In this document: positions 1 through 8,061 of the stretch, piece by piece
How the letters are laid out: every line of letters begins with the position of its first letter
How positions within the stretch are numbered: the stretch's first letter is position 1
IMG/VR virus record: IMGVR_UViG_3300048033_000542
Location: 1 to 25,050 of that record
Origin: a virus
Strand: one strand, 5' to 3'
Length of the DNA stretch: 25,050 bases
Made by a program: the position numbers and the translations under genes
The notes under the pieces: model-generated
What the model was told of the DNA's origin: nothing
What the model saw: only the letters and a program-made list of their open reading frames with translations
Database searches by the model: none

Positions 1-597
1 TCACAGCCGAAAGCGATGTTCTTGGTTAATCATATGGATTACGACCACAGTGGTTCAGGAAGTGCATTAGGCGGACACGGAGTAGCAGTAGACTTTAATC
101 TTCAAGATGAAGCAGGCAATTTGCATCAACTGGCACAAAACTTAGTTAAACTGAGAAATGTAACAACAGGTGGTTCAGCAGGCAGTTCAACGATAACCGG
201 GTATGATAGCGAATACACGCTCAGTGTCAAAAAGTACGGGGAAGCAGGACCAACAAACTCACTAACATCAAATAAAGATTTCACTGAAGTAGCAGAAGAA
301 TTAAGAGTAGTCAACAAGGCAGTTAACTCAGGTAACACTGATTTAAGTGGTGTCTATCTTACATATGATGGTGCTGAAACAGGAACACCATCAGCGATAT
401 TACAATTGAGAGATAAAGACGATGATGAGAACACACAAAACATTAAGTTAGAACAAGCCAGAACAACATTTGGTACTGTAACAAAACAATACAAAGCATC
501 AAGCGACCCTACTGGAGAAGCGGGCGACACATACTTTAATACGACTACAAACAAGTTTAGAGGTCACAATGGAACTGCTTGGGTAGATTTGAGTTAA
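1..597 (+). CDS. Tail fibre protein, C-terminal part (gene continues from 21846 across the circular junction)
   Basis: Bases 1-127 are identical to 24924-25050, and the reading frame entering at base 1 is the same as the frame leaving at the right end. This segment is therefore the last 198 residues of the 1,224-residue fibre that begins at 21846. The methionine at base 16 is internal and not a start. The last residues contain GDTYFNTTTNKFRGHNGTAW, a short C-terminal cap seen in many phage fibre and appendage proteins; the related form GDVYYNTGTDRVKLYTGAGW closes the gene at 13761-15143. By position and composition it is an exposed host-recognition appendage. Receptor specificity cannot be read from the sequence. 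Confidence 0.85.
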   Translation, partial: SQPKAMFLVNHMDYDHSGSGSALGGHGVAVDFNLQDEAGNLHQLAQNLVKLRNVTTGGSAGSSTITGYDSEYTLSVKKYGEAGPTNSLTSNKDFTEVAEELRVVNKAVNSGNTDLSGVYLTYDGAETGTPSAILQLRDKDDDENTQNIKLEQARTTFGTVTKQYKASSDPTGEAGDTYFNTTTNKFRGHNGTAWVDLS

Positions 598-598
598 T

Positions 599-850
599 AT
601 GATGGACACTAAACCAAGAAAAAAAAGAAAAATAACTATGATTGAAGCAAATCAAACAGAGATTGATGTTAAACAAAATACGGTGGATATTATGGCTATG
701 AAACAAGACCTAACAGAGATTAAAACAAATCAAAAATTCATCGATAGTGAACTTCGAAAAATTGATAAAAAAGTTGAAAAGATTGACGGACGACTATGGG
801 CGATAATGCTTCTCGTGGTTGGTTCAGCAGTTGCAAATTACTTTATGTAA
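599..850 (+). CDS. XhlA-like small membrane protein
   Basis: This 83-residue protein has a lysine-rich N-terminus (KPRKKRK, residues 5-11), a hydrophilic heptad-like middle (residues about 15-64) and one C-terminal transmembrane segment (about 66-83, LWAIMLLVVGSAVANYFM). That order, coiled coil followed by a single C-terminal membrane anchor, is the architecture of the XhlA/haemolysin family, which acts with holins in some phages. The start lies 1 nt after the fibre stop, and a second ATG follows immediately (602). Upstream Shine-Dalgarno pairing is weak, so translation may be coupled to the fibre gene. A lysis role is an inference from topology and place at the late-gene junction. It could equally be another membrane-associated phage protein. 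Confidence 0.55.
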   Translation: MMDTKPRKKRKITMIEANQTEIDVKQNTVDIMAMKQDLTEIKTNQKFIDSELRKIDKKVEKIDGRLWAIMLLVVGSAVANYFM

Positions 851-888
851 ATTAACCTCATACCAGAGGGGATAAAAGGGAGAAAGAT

Positions 889-1224
889 ATGAAAGAAGAC
901 AAAGAGGTTAAGAAGAAAGCAGGACGACCAAAAGCAAAGATAGATGTAGAGATGATTGAGAAGTTAGCAAAGATACACTGTACACCAAGAGAGATGGGTT
1001 ACATTATGGGCGTTGACCATAGAACAATTATTAAACATCACGGTGACGTAATAGAACGAGGAAAAGCAAACGGGCGCCTTGCGATACGAAGAAAACAAAT
1101 TGAAGTCGCTTTAAGTGGCGACAAAACACTTTTGATTTGGTTGGGTAAAGTTCTACTTAATCAAAGTGAGACACAAATGCACGATGAAGATTCTAAGATA
1201 TTACCTTGGAATGATGACATTTAA
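889..1224 (+). CDS. terS: Terminase small subunit
   Basis: The 111-residue protein opens with a basic stretch and AGRPKAKID (residues about 11-19), followed by a helix-turn-helix-like segment CTPREMGYIMGVDHRTIIKH. It ends with RRKQIEVALSGDKTLLIWLGKVLL, a pattern common in small terminase subunits of tailed phages. Such proteins bind the packaging-start DNA as an oligomer and hand it to the large subunit. It lies two genes before the large terminase, as expected. A GGGAGAAAG ribosome binding site precedes the ATG. The packaging site it recognises is not identifiable here. Confidence 0.75.
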   Translation: MKEDKEVKKKAGRPKAKIDVEMIEKLAKIHCTPREMGYIMGVDHRTIIKHHGDVIERGKANGRLAIRRKQIEVALSGDKTLLIWLGKVLLNQSETQMHDEDSKILPWNDDI

Positions 1225-1234
1225 GGAATAGATT

Positions 1235-1507
1235 ATGGCAAAGTTTAAGGGTTCAAGATGTTTAGTTGACTGTGGTGGTCACAAAGCAGGTTATTCATAC
1301 TCAAAGGGTGGGGGTTCTAAAACACCTCATCGTAATGCCAGGTCTTTTAAGAAAGGAATGAAAATTGCCGTACAAGAAAAAGAAAAAAGAAAAGAAAAAA
1401 CTTACAAAAAGAAACAAACGCTAAAAGCGTTAGCAACGGGTGTTGCGGCTGGTGTAACTTACACAATCGCAAAAGAGAACTCATCAATGGATAACATAGA
1501 CACATAA
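1235..1507 (+). CDS. Small basic protein with a C-G-G-H-x-A-G-Y motif, unknown function
   Basis: This 90-residue protein lies between the two terminase subunits. AAGGAA is 6 nt before the ATG, and its stop overlaps the large-terminase ATG by one base. Residues about 8-45 are rich in Gly, Lys and aromatic residues and contain CLVDCGGHKAGYSYSKGGG followed by SFKKGMKIA. The cysteines and histidine could bind metal or lie in a nucleic-acid-binding loop. The middle is a run of Lys/Glu, and the C-terminus has a moderately hydrophobic stretch (LATGVAAGVTYTIA, about 67-80). I do not recognise a characterised family. Tight packing between terminase genes suggests a packaging or virion role, which is inference. 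Confidence 0.7.
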   Translation: MAKFKGSRCLVDCGGHKAGYSYSKGGGSKTPHRNARSFKKGMKIAVQEKEKRKEKTYKKKQTLKALATGVAAGVTYTIAKENSSMDNIDT

Positions 1508-2742
1508 TGCCATTGAGTGAAGCACAGAAAAAAGTTGCTAGTTCCTCGGCTCGCTTTAGAACGCTCGTAGCAGGTCGTCGGTTTGGTAAGAGTTTCACAG
1601 CAGTACGTGAAATGTGTAAGGTTGCAAGTCAACCTAACAAGAAGGTTATGTATGTAGCACCAACATACCAGATGTGCAGAAACATTATTTGGGGTGACTT
1701 AAAGAGAAAACTACACGCTTTGAATTGGTTAAAGAGTGTAAATGAAAGTAGATTAGAAATAGAATTGGTTAATAATAGTTTAATTATGTTAAGGTCAGCA
1801 GACAACGAACAATCACTCAGAGGTTTAGGGGTTGACATGATTTGCATCGATGAAGTTCAAGATGTGAAGAGTGAAGCATGGACAGAAGTACTTAGACCAA
1901 CACTTTCAGACAGAGAGGGTTCTGCTTTCTTTGTGGGTACACCAAAAGGGACATCGAATTGGCTAATAGACTTGTTTCAAGCAGGTACTACAGAAGATGA
2001 TTGGGAGAGTTGGCAATTTTCGACATTGGATGGAGGGCGTGTTTCTGATGAAGAAATACAATCAGCACGTGATATGCTTGATGTAAAAACCTTTAGACAA
2101 GAGTACGAGGCGAGTTTCGAGACATCGTCCAACTTAGTGTATTATGCTTTTAATCGAGACAACAATGTAAAGAAATACGAAGGCAACAAAAAAGAATTAA
2201 AATCTATTATTGTGGGCACAGACTTTAACGTGAGTCCTTTTGCAACAGTGATAGCAGTACAAACAGCAACAGGATTACATGTTGTGGACGAAATTGTTTT
2301 GTACAGTAGTAACACAGATGAGATGGTTCAAGAGGTAAGACATAGATATCCGACACAGCATATTACTTGCTTCCCTGACCCTGCTGGCATTCAGCGTAAA
2401 ACTTCAGCAGGCGGACGAACAGACATCTCAATATTACAAAACGCAGGGTGGAATGTGAAGTACAAACCAAGACATCCTCTTGTGCGTGATAGAGTAAATG
2501 CAGTCAACTCACTTCTACTAAATAGTAATAGTGAGAGCAGATTGTTTATTGACCCGTCATGTAGAGAACTAATTAAGTGTCTAACACGATTTAGTTACAA
2601 AGAAGGTACACTAATACCAGACAAAGGTGGAAAAGATGATTACTCACACTTTCCAGATGCGTTAGGTTACGGTGTTGATTTCTTGTTCCCAGTAACGAGA
2701 GAATTTGAACCCCCAACGACACAAATATTTGGGATGTATTAA
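1507..2742 (+). CDS. terL: Terminase large subunit (packaging ATPase/nuclease)
   Basis: The 411-residue protein shows both terminase domains. The N-terminal ATPase has a Walker A variant GRRFGKS (residues 23-29), Walker B with catalytic Glu MICIDE (111-116) and a coupling motif FFVGTPKG (141-148). The C-terminal RNase H-like nuclease has acidic residues at GTDFNVSP (D239), FPDPAG (D291) and HFPDALGY (D384). It powers genome translocation into the prohead and cuts the DNA. At 411 residues it is compact but complete for the family. Start and preceding stop overlap by one base (TAATG), indicating translational coupling. Confidence 0.97.
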   Translation: MPLSEAQKKVASSSARFRTLVAGRRFGKSFTAVREMCKVASQPNKKVMYVAPTYQMCRNIIWGDLKRKLHALNWLKSVNESRLEIELVNNSLIMLRSADNEQSLRGLGVDMICIDEVQDVKSEAWTEVLRPTLSDREGSAFFVGTPKGTSNWLIDLFQAGTTEDDWESWQFSTLDGGRVSDEEIQSARDMLDVKTFRQEYEASFETSSNLVYYAFNRDNNVKKYEGNKKELKSIIVGTDFNVSPFATVIAVQTATGLHVVDEIVLYSSNTDEMVQEVRHRYPTQHITCFPDPAGIQRKTSAGGRTDISILQNAGWNVKYKPRHPLVRDRVNAVNSLLLNSNSESRLFIDPSCRELIKCLTRFSYKEGTLIPDKGGKDDYSHFPDALGYGVDFLFPVTREFEPPTTQIFGMY

Positions 2743-2757
2743 AAGGAGAAAACACAT

Positions 2758-4158
2758 ATGGCATACTTAACTAAAGAGACCATAAAAGATGTTCATTCAG
2801 TCTATGAAACACATCTCCCAAGATGGCGCTATTTTTGGGCATCATTCAATGGAGGTTTTGACTATCGTAAACACGGGTTAGAAATGCTTAGACGCTACAT
2901 GAACGAAGAACAACAACCTGGCGACCAGTACACGTCAAGACTAAACTACACTGCTTTAGAGAACAGTTGTAAATTAGTAGTAGACACATACAAGGCTTTC
3001 TTGTTTAGAAGTCTACCAGTGAGAGCGTTAGGTAATCTAAACAAACTACCATACACTGATGATTTCTTACAAGACATCGATTTAGATGGAACTGACATAG
3101 ACCAGTTTATGAAAGAAGCAAACAGTTTAGCAATGATTTATGGTCATGTATGGATTTTAGTAGACAAGCCAGAATCAGACTCGGCTCTTACATTAGAACA
3201 AGAGATTGAGCAAGGTATTAGACCATATGCTAATTTGATTACACCAGAGAATGTAATGGATTGGTCATACACAAGATTAAACGGTCGTTATGTACTTGAT
3301 TATGTAAAGATGAAAGAGTACGAAGATGACGACATTTTAATTGTAAGAGTCTGGACAAACGAAACAATCTGTCGTTATCAGTTAAACAAAAGTGGTAAAG
3401 GCAAATTAGAATTATTAGAAGAACTACCAAACACAATTGGTCAGATTCCATTTGCGATGCTTAAAGCAAACCCATCACATGTGCGTGGAATGGGCAACTC
3501 AGACATAGGTGACGTTGCGAAAATACAACAAGCAATATTCAACTTAATGAGTGAAGCAGAACAAGCCATCCGCATTAGTGGTCACCCATCATTAGTTAAA
3601 ACTGCTAGTACATCAGCAGTAGGTGGTGCTGGTGCAATTATCCAGATGGATGAAACATTACCAGGTGAATTGAAGCCATACTTACTTCAACCATCAAGTG
3701 CTAATGTAGAATCAATTATTAAGATGTTAAAAGAGCATCAAACAATGATTATGAAGATGACACACTTAGAAGCAGTGGTTGGACAAAAGACTGTTGCTAA
3801 ATCAGGTGTTGCTCTTCAAACAGAATTCTCAATGCTAAACACTCGCTTGGGTGACAAGGCTGATTCATTAGAAAGACTAGAACATAAGATTTGGAAGTTA
3901 TTCCAAATATGGACTGGTGTTAAAGCAGATGAAACATTCCTTATTCAATACAAGAAGAAGTTTGACTTGAGAGACGAGAATAACGATTTGGCAAACTACA
4001 AAACGGTAAGAGAAATGAACTTACCAAGTTTAACTCTAAACAAAGAGTTAGACAAGCAGATTGCTATGATTGTTGTGAAGAACGGTGACATGTTGGACGA
4101 CATTGTTGAAGAAATTGACAATTTCAGCCCAATATCCACCACTACCGAAGAAAGTTAA
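2758..4158 (+). CDS. Portal protein
   Basis: This 466-residue protein sits directly after the large terminase with a good AAGGAG site. It has the length and helical character of siphophage portal proteins. A long central helical segment (DIGDVAKIQQAIFNLMSEAE, about residues 247-266) and the later SGVALQTEFSMLNTRLGDKA region look like the stem/clip and wing helices of SPP1-like portals. The product forms the dodecameric ring at the capsid vertex through which DNA passes and to which terminase docks. Assignment rests on genomic position, length and general family resemblance rather than on a single catalytic motif. The precise portal subfamily is uncertain. Confidence 0.88.
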   Translation: MAYLTKETIKDVHSVYETHLPRWRYFWASFNGGFDYRKHGLEMLRRYMNEEQQPGDQYTSRLNYTALENSCKLVVDTYKAFLFRSLPVRALGNLNKLPYTDDFLQDIDLDGTDIDQFMKEANSLAMIYGHVWILVDKPESDSALTLEQEIEQGIRPYANLITPENVMDWSYTRLNGRYVLDYVKMKEYEDDDILIVRVWTNETICRYQLNKSGKGKLELLEELPNTIGQIPFAMLKANPSHVRGMGNSDIGDVAKIQQAIFNLMSEAEQAIRISGHPSLVKTASTSAVGGAGAIIQMDETLPGELKPYLLQPSSANVESIIKMLKEHQTMIMKMTHLEAVVGQKTVAKSGVALQTEFSMLNTRLGDKADSLERLEHKIWKLFQIWTGVKADETFLIQYKKKFDLRDENNDLANYKTVREMNLPSLTLNKELDKQIAMIVVKNGDMLDDIVEEIDNFSPISTTTEES

Positions 4159-4166
4159 TAAATAAT

Positions 4167-4194
4167 AGTAATAGAGCGATTTTGCTTTATTATT
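4167..4194 (+). promoter_or_regulatory. Hairpin ahead of the scaffold/capsid genes
   Basis: 4167-4177 pairs with 4184-4194 (11 bp with two G-U wobbles) around a GATTTT loop. It lies in the 64-base gap between the portal stop and the scaffold ribosome binding site (AAAGGAGG). There is no U-tract directly after the stem. A leader or processing hairpin that raises capsid-gene expression is more likely than a full terminator. I see no convincing promoter in the gap. Confidence 0.45.
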
Positions 4195-4222
4195 CAATCA
4201 CTCCAAAGGAGGTTACGTTACT

Positions 4223-4897
4223 ATGACGGACGAAACAATAGGCAACACAGCGAGCCATGAAGAAACTGAGTCTTCTGCTGAAATTAATACAACTCAGGCG
4301 GAAAGAACATTTAATCAAGATGAAGTAGATGCAATTGTAAAGGCTAGACTAGCAAAACAGTCTAAAAAATACGATGACATCAACATCACTGAGTACCGTT
4401 CTTTAAAAGCAGAACAAGAACAAGTTAAACTAGAAGAACAGAAAAAGCGAGGCGAGTTTGAACAAATACTGCAATCACAGAAAGCAGATTTTGACTCTAA
4501 ACTTGAATCAGTTAAGTCTAAACTACATAGTGTTCAAGTTGATGGTGCTTTATTAAAAGCCGCGGGTAGCAGAAATGCTGTAAACCCAGAGCAAGTTGCA
4601 ACATTGTTGCGAAATAAAGTAGCCCTTAATGACGAAGGCGATGTAAATGTACTTAACGAAAAAGGTGAAGTAATGTATGATAACGATACGGCGGCACCTT
4701 TAACTGTTGAAACTTTAGTTAATGATTTCTTAGATGCGTCACCACATTTCTTAAGAGCAGGCCCGAGTGGTTCGGGTTCAACGGGAACAGTTGGTGAAAG
4801 TACTAACAACGAATTAGACATATCTCAATTAGACATGACTAATCCTGCTCACAGGGCTAAGTATGCCGAACATAAGGCTAATCTTAGAAAACGCTAA
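4223..4897 (+). CDS. Capsid scaffolding protein
   Basis: This 224-residue acidic protein lies between portal and major capsid genes. Its N-terminus is low-complexity and Glu/Thr-rich. A charged coiled-coil (about residues 45-110) rich in Lys, Glu and Gln follows, then a small more ordered segment (about 110-175), a Gly/Ser linker (SGSGSTG) and a basic C-terminal tail ending in HKANLRKR. This is the standard layout of phage scaffolds, whose C-terminal basic helix binds the inner face of the capsid protein. A strong AAAGGAGG site precedes the start, fitting high expression. No protease motif is seen. Confidence 0.82.
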   Translation: MTDETIGNTASHEETESSAEINTTQAERTFNQDEVDAIVKARLAKQSKKYDDINITEYRSLKAEQEQVKLEEQKKRGEFEQILQSQKADFDSKLESVKSKLHSVQVDGALLKAAGSRNAVNPEQVATLLRNKVALNDEGDVNVLNEKGEVMYDNDTAAPLTVETLVNDFLDASPHFLRAGPSGSGSTGTVGESTNNELDISQLDMTNPAHRAKYAEHKANLRKR

Positions 4898-4922
4898 TTA
4901 ACCATTTAAAGGAGAAATCATA

Positions 4923-5777
4923 ATGGCTAACACTACAAATACAAACGTAGTAACCGCGGCAGACACACAAGGCTTGCTAACTAATGCTCGTCAGGACGCA
5001 ATCTTCGCCGGTTACGAAAGTTCAATCTATCTCCCAGGACAAATCATGACAGTTCATGAAGTGTCTGGAGACCAAATCACAGCACAAATTCCAAAGTTTG
5101 GCGCTGTTGCAACTTCATCAGTTTCAACTGAAACATATGATGACGGTGCTCCAATCTCAGAATTGGATTTAATCAATGTCTCAAATTCAGCAGTTAATGT
5201 TGTTGCACAGACATATGCTGCCAGAGCCCTTGTTAAGGACTTATCAGCGGCATCTTCATATGCAAACGTTGGTACAACCCTAGGTCGTGCTGTTTCAGAA
5301 AAGTTCGATTCTGACGTTGCAGGTTTATTCGCATCAGCAACTCACAGTGCTGGTACTTCAGGTGCCGCTCTAACAGTTGATATGTTAGCAACTGCTGTAC
5401 AGAAAGTACGTGCGGCTAAGTTCGGCGGTCAACTATGGATGGTTCTTCACCCAGGTCAAGTAGAAGATATTCTACAAAACATGACTGGTGCGGACTTTGC
5501 AGGTTCAGACTCAATGAATGAAGCAATGCGTGAAGGTCTAGTTGGTAAATTGTTTGGTGCAACTGTAATTCAGAGTGCGTCAGTAACAGATGACAACACA
5601 GACTACACAGGTTGTGTATGGGCTGAAAATGCATTTGGAATCGCAATGTTCAAAAACTTGGATGTTGAAATTTCGAGAAATGGCCCTGGAATTGGTAATG
5701 ACATAATTGCTAGTTTACATGCCAAAGCGGCTGTTGTTGATGCCGGTCGTGCTTGTAAAATCATTTCTGCATCATAA
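4923..5777 (+). CDS. Major capsid protein (HK97 fold)
   Basis: The 284-residue protein follows the scaffold with an AAAGGAGAA site. It has the features of compact HK97-fold capsid proteins: a disordered Ala/Thr-rich N-arm (1-25), an extended-loop segment rich in Gly/Ser/Thr (about 40-75), a long spine-helix region (SEKFDSDVAGLFASA, about 125-140) and a P-domain/A-domain stretch WMVLHPGQVEDIL (about 172-184), followed by GKLFGATVIQSASV. It ends near full length without an obvious decoration domain. It builds the icosahedral shell. A strong UUCG-capped hairpin follows the stop. Confidence 0.93.
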   Translation: MANTTNTNVVTAADTQGLLTNARQDAIFAGYESSIYLPGQIMTVHEVSGDQITAQIPKFGAVATSSVSTETYDDGAPISELDLINVSNSAVNVVAQTYAARALVKDLSAASSYANVGTTLGRAVSEKFDSDVAGLFASATHSAGTSGAALTVDMLATAVQKVRAAKFGGQLWMVLHPGQVEDILQNMTGADFAGSDSMNEAMREGLVGKLFGATVIQSASVTDDNTDYTGCVWAENAFGIAMFKNLDVEISRNGPGIGNDIIASLHAKAAVVDAGRACKIISAS

Positions 5778-5792
5778 GTGTAAATCTAATTT

Positions 5793-5814
5793 ATGTGAGA
5801 GTTCGCTCTCACAT
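5793..5814 (+). terminator. UUCG-tetraloop hairpin after the capsid gene
   Basis: ATGTGAGAG (5793-5801) and CTCTCACAT (5806-5814) pair perfectly around a TTCG loop, an exceptionally stable tetraloop. The sequence after it (TCTTAAAC) lacks a proper U-tract, and the operon continues. This is best read as a partial terminator or mRNA-end stabiliser that keeps capsid transcript more abundant than the downstream connector genes. Confidence 0.7.
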
Positions 5815-5837
5815 TCTTAAACAAAGGAGAATGAACT

Positions 5838-6248
5838 ATGGCAAACTACGCAACTAACAGTGACATAACTGATTATGTACCTGATATTTTTGAACACGGC
5901 GTTGCTGATTTCACATCCGAGTTAACAAGAGCAACAGCAACAGTTAACAAAAGATTGAAAGCAGAATGGTGGAGTAATCATCCGAATAACTTCGATGATG
6001 CGAAACTAAACGATGCTCAGTGGACAGAGACTACAGTTTATGTAGCCCTTGCTTACTTTATTCTTCCTCGTTTGAGTTCTTTTAGACCAGACGACATCTT
6101 TATGGGAATGTCATCGTTTTACAGAGACCGCTACGAATCTACTTACATGCGTGAGTTAGAAACCGGAGTGGACTATGATTCAGATGGTGATGCCTCTTAT
6201 GAAGATGCTGAAAAAACATTTACTAGAATGGATAGATTAACACGATGA
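5838..6248 (+). CDS. Head-tail connector (gp6-like adaptor)
   Basis: This 136-residue protein is the first gene after the capsid. It begins with TNSDITDYVPDIF and contains a helical bundle including ELTRATATVNKRLKAEWW and an aromatic helix TTVYVALAYFILPRLS. Proteins of this size and place form the adaptor ring under the portal in HK97-like phages. It overlaps the next gene by 4 bases (ATGA). Assignment rests on synteny and helical pattern. Confidence 0.7.
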   Translation: MANYATNSDITDYVPDIFEHGVADFTSELTRATATVNKRLKAEWWSNHPNNFDDAKLNDAQWTETTVYVALAYFILPRLSSFRPDDIFMGMSSFYRDRYESTYMRELETGVDYDSDGDASYEDAEKTFTRMDRLTR

Positions 6249-6697
6249 GTATTAGAGAAGACATCATTAAAGACATTAAGTTAAAGTTGGAAGACATTAA
6301 CAGTGTTAAGATGGGTTCTGTAACTCGTGAACCTATGTTCCGAGACCAAACAGAGTTCTATGCGTTAGCAAGAACTAACTTTCCACACGTGATTGTTACT
6401 GCCGGTAATGAAAGTCGTCAAGACTTAACTATGGGTGGTTCTAGTATTATTAGAGAAGGTTTGATGACCGTTGAGTTACGTACTTTTGTTAAGTCAGATG
6501 ACAAGACATTAGACGAAACAATTAACGGTTTAATTGAAGCGATTGAAGAGAAACTAGATGTAGACAGAACACGAGGTGGTAAAGCAAAGGATACTCAAGT
6601 GCGAGAAATCGAAATGGGTGACAATTTAGAACATCCATACGGTACATTTACCATGAAAGTAGAAGTTAATTACATTTTTAAAACAGGAGTTACATAA
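6245..6697 (+). CDS. Tail completion / tail terminator-like protein
   Basis: The 150-residue protein starts in a 4-base ATGA overlap with the connector gene. It has an N-terminal helix (IREDIIKDIKLKLEDI), a central beta-rich segment (FPHVIVTAGNE..GLMTVELRTFV) and a second helix (LDETINGLIEAIEEKL), followed by a terminal beta strand. This alpha/beta order matches tail terminator and minor tail proteins that cap the tail tube below the connector. The next gene starts on its last base. Function is by position and fold pattern. Confidence 0.65.
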   Translation: MSIREDIIKDIKLKLEDINSVKMGSVTREPMFRDQTEFYALARTNFPHVIVTAGNESRQDLTMGGSSIIREGLMTVELRTFVKSDDKTLDETINGLIEAIEEKLDVDRTRGGKAKDTQVREIEMGDNLEHPYGTFTMKVEVNYIFKTGVT

Positions 6698-6909
6698 TGA
6701 AAACAGTAAAGATGAAGAACGGTAATGGGGATTTGTATCCTCGTATTCCGGAATCAGATGTTTCATACCATCTTAAAAATGGTTGGAGTCTGGTTGACAA
6801 CAACACTCAGGATAAGCCTGAGACAAAGAAGAAGTCTATGAAGCCAAAGGTTGAAGAACCTACAGTAGAAGTAGATTTAGATTTAGACCTAACAGAGGAG
6901 AATGAATAA
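6697..6909 (+). CDS. Small acidic-tailed protein, unknown, between tail terminator and tail tube
   Basis: This 70-residue protein overlaps both neighbours by a single base. The first ~35 residues are mixed and contain GWSLVDNN. The middle is lysine-rich (KPETKKKSMKPK) and the last ~20 residues are strongly acidic (VEVDLDLDLTEENE). I do not recognise a characterised family. Short proteins at this position in siphophages are sometimes virion assembly factors. The overlapping start/stop arrangement on both sides supports its being a real gene. Confidence 0.7.
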   Translation: MKTVKMKNGNGDLYPRIPESDVSYHLKNGWSLVDNNTQDKPETKKKSMKPKVEEPTVEVDLDLDLTEENE

Positions 6910-7352
6910 TGGCACAAATCACAAAAGCAGGCACAGGTGGTGCAGTTCTGATTTCAGATGACAGTGGTACTACTTACGAGACAATCGCAGAAATGCGTTC
7001 TTGGAGTTTAGAAGAGTCATCAGATACCGTCGAATGCACAGGGATGGCTAGTAGTCAAGTACGAAAGTACAAATCAACACACAAGACTTGGTCAGGAACA
7101 ATGGATGTTTACATTGCATATGACTCGGCTGATGGTGGTGAAGAATACACTACTGGTGATACTAACGTTACAGCAATTACTGTTGGTACTGAGTACATGT
7201 TTAAGTTTTATGCAGACGCATCAACGGCAACATTTGCTCACTACGACGGAACAGGCATTGTAACTGGTATTAGTCGCTCAGTTGCTCACGACGGTATGGC
7301 AGAAATGTCAATTACTGTTCAAGGTAATTCAGCAATCACTATCGGTGCTTAA
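6909..7352 (+). CDS. Major tail tube protein
   Basis: The 147-residue protein is rich in Thr, Gly, Ser and beta-branched residues and lies just before the tail chaperone and tape measure genes. Features include WSLEESSDTVECTGMASSQV and WSGTMDVYIAYDS, a pattern common in siphophage tail tube proteins (fusion-type beta-sandwich). It ends in MAEMSITVQGNSAITIGA. It would stack as hexamer rings around the tape measure. A start/stop overlap of one base couples it to the gene before. Confidence 0.82.
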   Translation: MAQITKAGTGGAVLISDDSGTTYETIAEMRSWSLEESSDTVECTGMASSQVRKYKSTHKTWSGTMDVYIAYDSADGGEEYTTGDTNVTAITVGTEYMFKFYADASTATFAHYDGTGIVTGISRSVAHDGMAEMSITVQGNSAITIGA

Positions 7353-7371
7353 GACATAACGGACATCCATC

Positions 7372-7704
7372 ATGGGAATACGAGTTGAAATAAAGGGTGA
7401 CCTCACTAAAGAGTTTTACAAAGAAGTTCAAAAGATTTCAAAAGATTTGTATGACGAAATTAGAGATGTTACTCCAGTTAAAACTGGTGATTTACATGAT
7501 GGGTGGTCGCTACGCAATACTGGTAAAGGTAGAGCGTTAATAAAGAATCCACAACCGTATGCTTCAATTATTGACAAGGGTCATAAAGGACCAAGTCGTA
7601 ATAGTAGGGGCACATTTGCGAAAGGTGGAATGGTACGACCTTCAGTAAAAGCAATTCAAAAGAATGTTGAAAGAGGTCAAAGTAAAATGCGTAAAGGCAA
7701 ATAA
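7372..7704 (+). CDS. HK97 gp10-like head-tail joining protein
   Basis: This 110-residue basic protein contains the family's typical core: an N-terminal amphipathic helix (FYKEVQKISKDLYDEIRDV), then TPVKTGDLHDGWSLR, then PYASIIDKGHKGP and a C-terminal MVRPSVKAIQKNVE helix. These correspond to the TPVxTGxLxxS and YAxxxExG signatures of HK97 gp10-like proteins. Such genes normally lie with the connectors; here the gene has moved to just after the tail tube. Confidence 0.75.
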   Translation: MGIRVEIKGDLTKEFYKEVQKISKDLYDEIRDVTPVKTGDLHDGWSLRNTGKGRALIKNPQPYASIIDKGHKGPSRNSRGTFAKGGMVRPSVKAIQKNVERGQSKMRKGK

Positions 7705-7719
7705 ACAAAGGTAAATATT

Positions 7720-8061
7720 ATGACAGTATTAAGTAAAGCAAAAGAACATTTTAAAGAGATTGCCAATCAAGGCATGGGACACATTGAAATACCCGAATGG
7801 GGAACAACTGTGTACTGGCGTATTGGTGGTCTAAACTTTGCAAGTCAAAGTAAAATCATTGAACTACAGAACGCTGGTAAATCAGCAGAGGCTCTAGTAG
7901 AGATGATGATTATGAGAGCAATAGATTCCGAAGGGGGCAAATTGTTTAAACTTGCAGAAAAAACAGAGATTATGCGTGAGGTTGACCCGAACATAATTTT
8001 AAAGGTAGTTACAGCAATGGGTGATTCTGACGATGATGGAGGGGACCCAGTAAAAAATTAA
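7720..8061 (+). CDS. Tail assembly chaperone, short form (gpG-like)
   Basis: This 113-residue protein lies directly upstream of the tape measure, the fixed place of the G/GT chaperone pair. It has a helix-rich body (KAKEHFKEIANQ, AEALVEMMIMRAID, DPNIILKVVTAMG) and an acidic end (GDSDDDGGDPVKN). Its last codons form the heptamer A AAA AAT (8052-8058) directly before TAA, a classic -1 slippery site. Most ribosomes terminate here and make the short form that coats tape measure protein. A fraction slip into the -1 frame and make the long form listed separately. Confidence 0.85.
   Translation: MTVLSKAKEHFKEIANQGMGHIEIPEWGTTVYWRIGGLNFASQSKIIELQNAGKSAEALVEMMIMRAIDSEGGKLFKLAEKTEIMREVDPNIILKVVTAMGDSDDDGGDPVKN

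Noticed and set aside
1-127. Terminal duplication as a physical direct terminal repeat
   Set aside because: It begins and ends arbitrarily within a coding sequence and its length equals a usual assembler k-mer. Assembly overlap is the simpler explanation, though read-end mapping would settle it.
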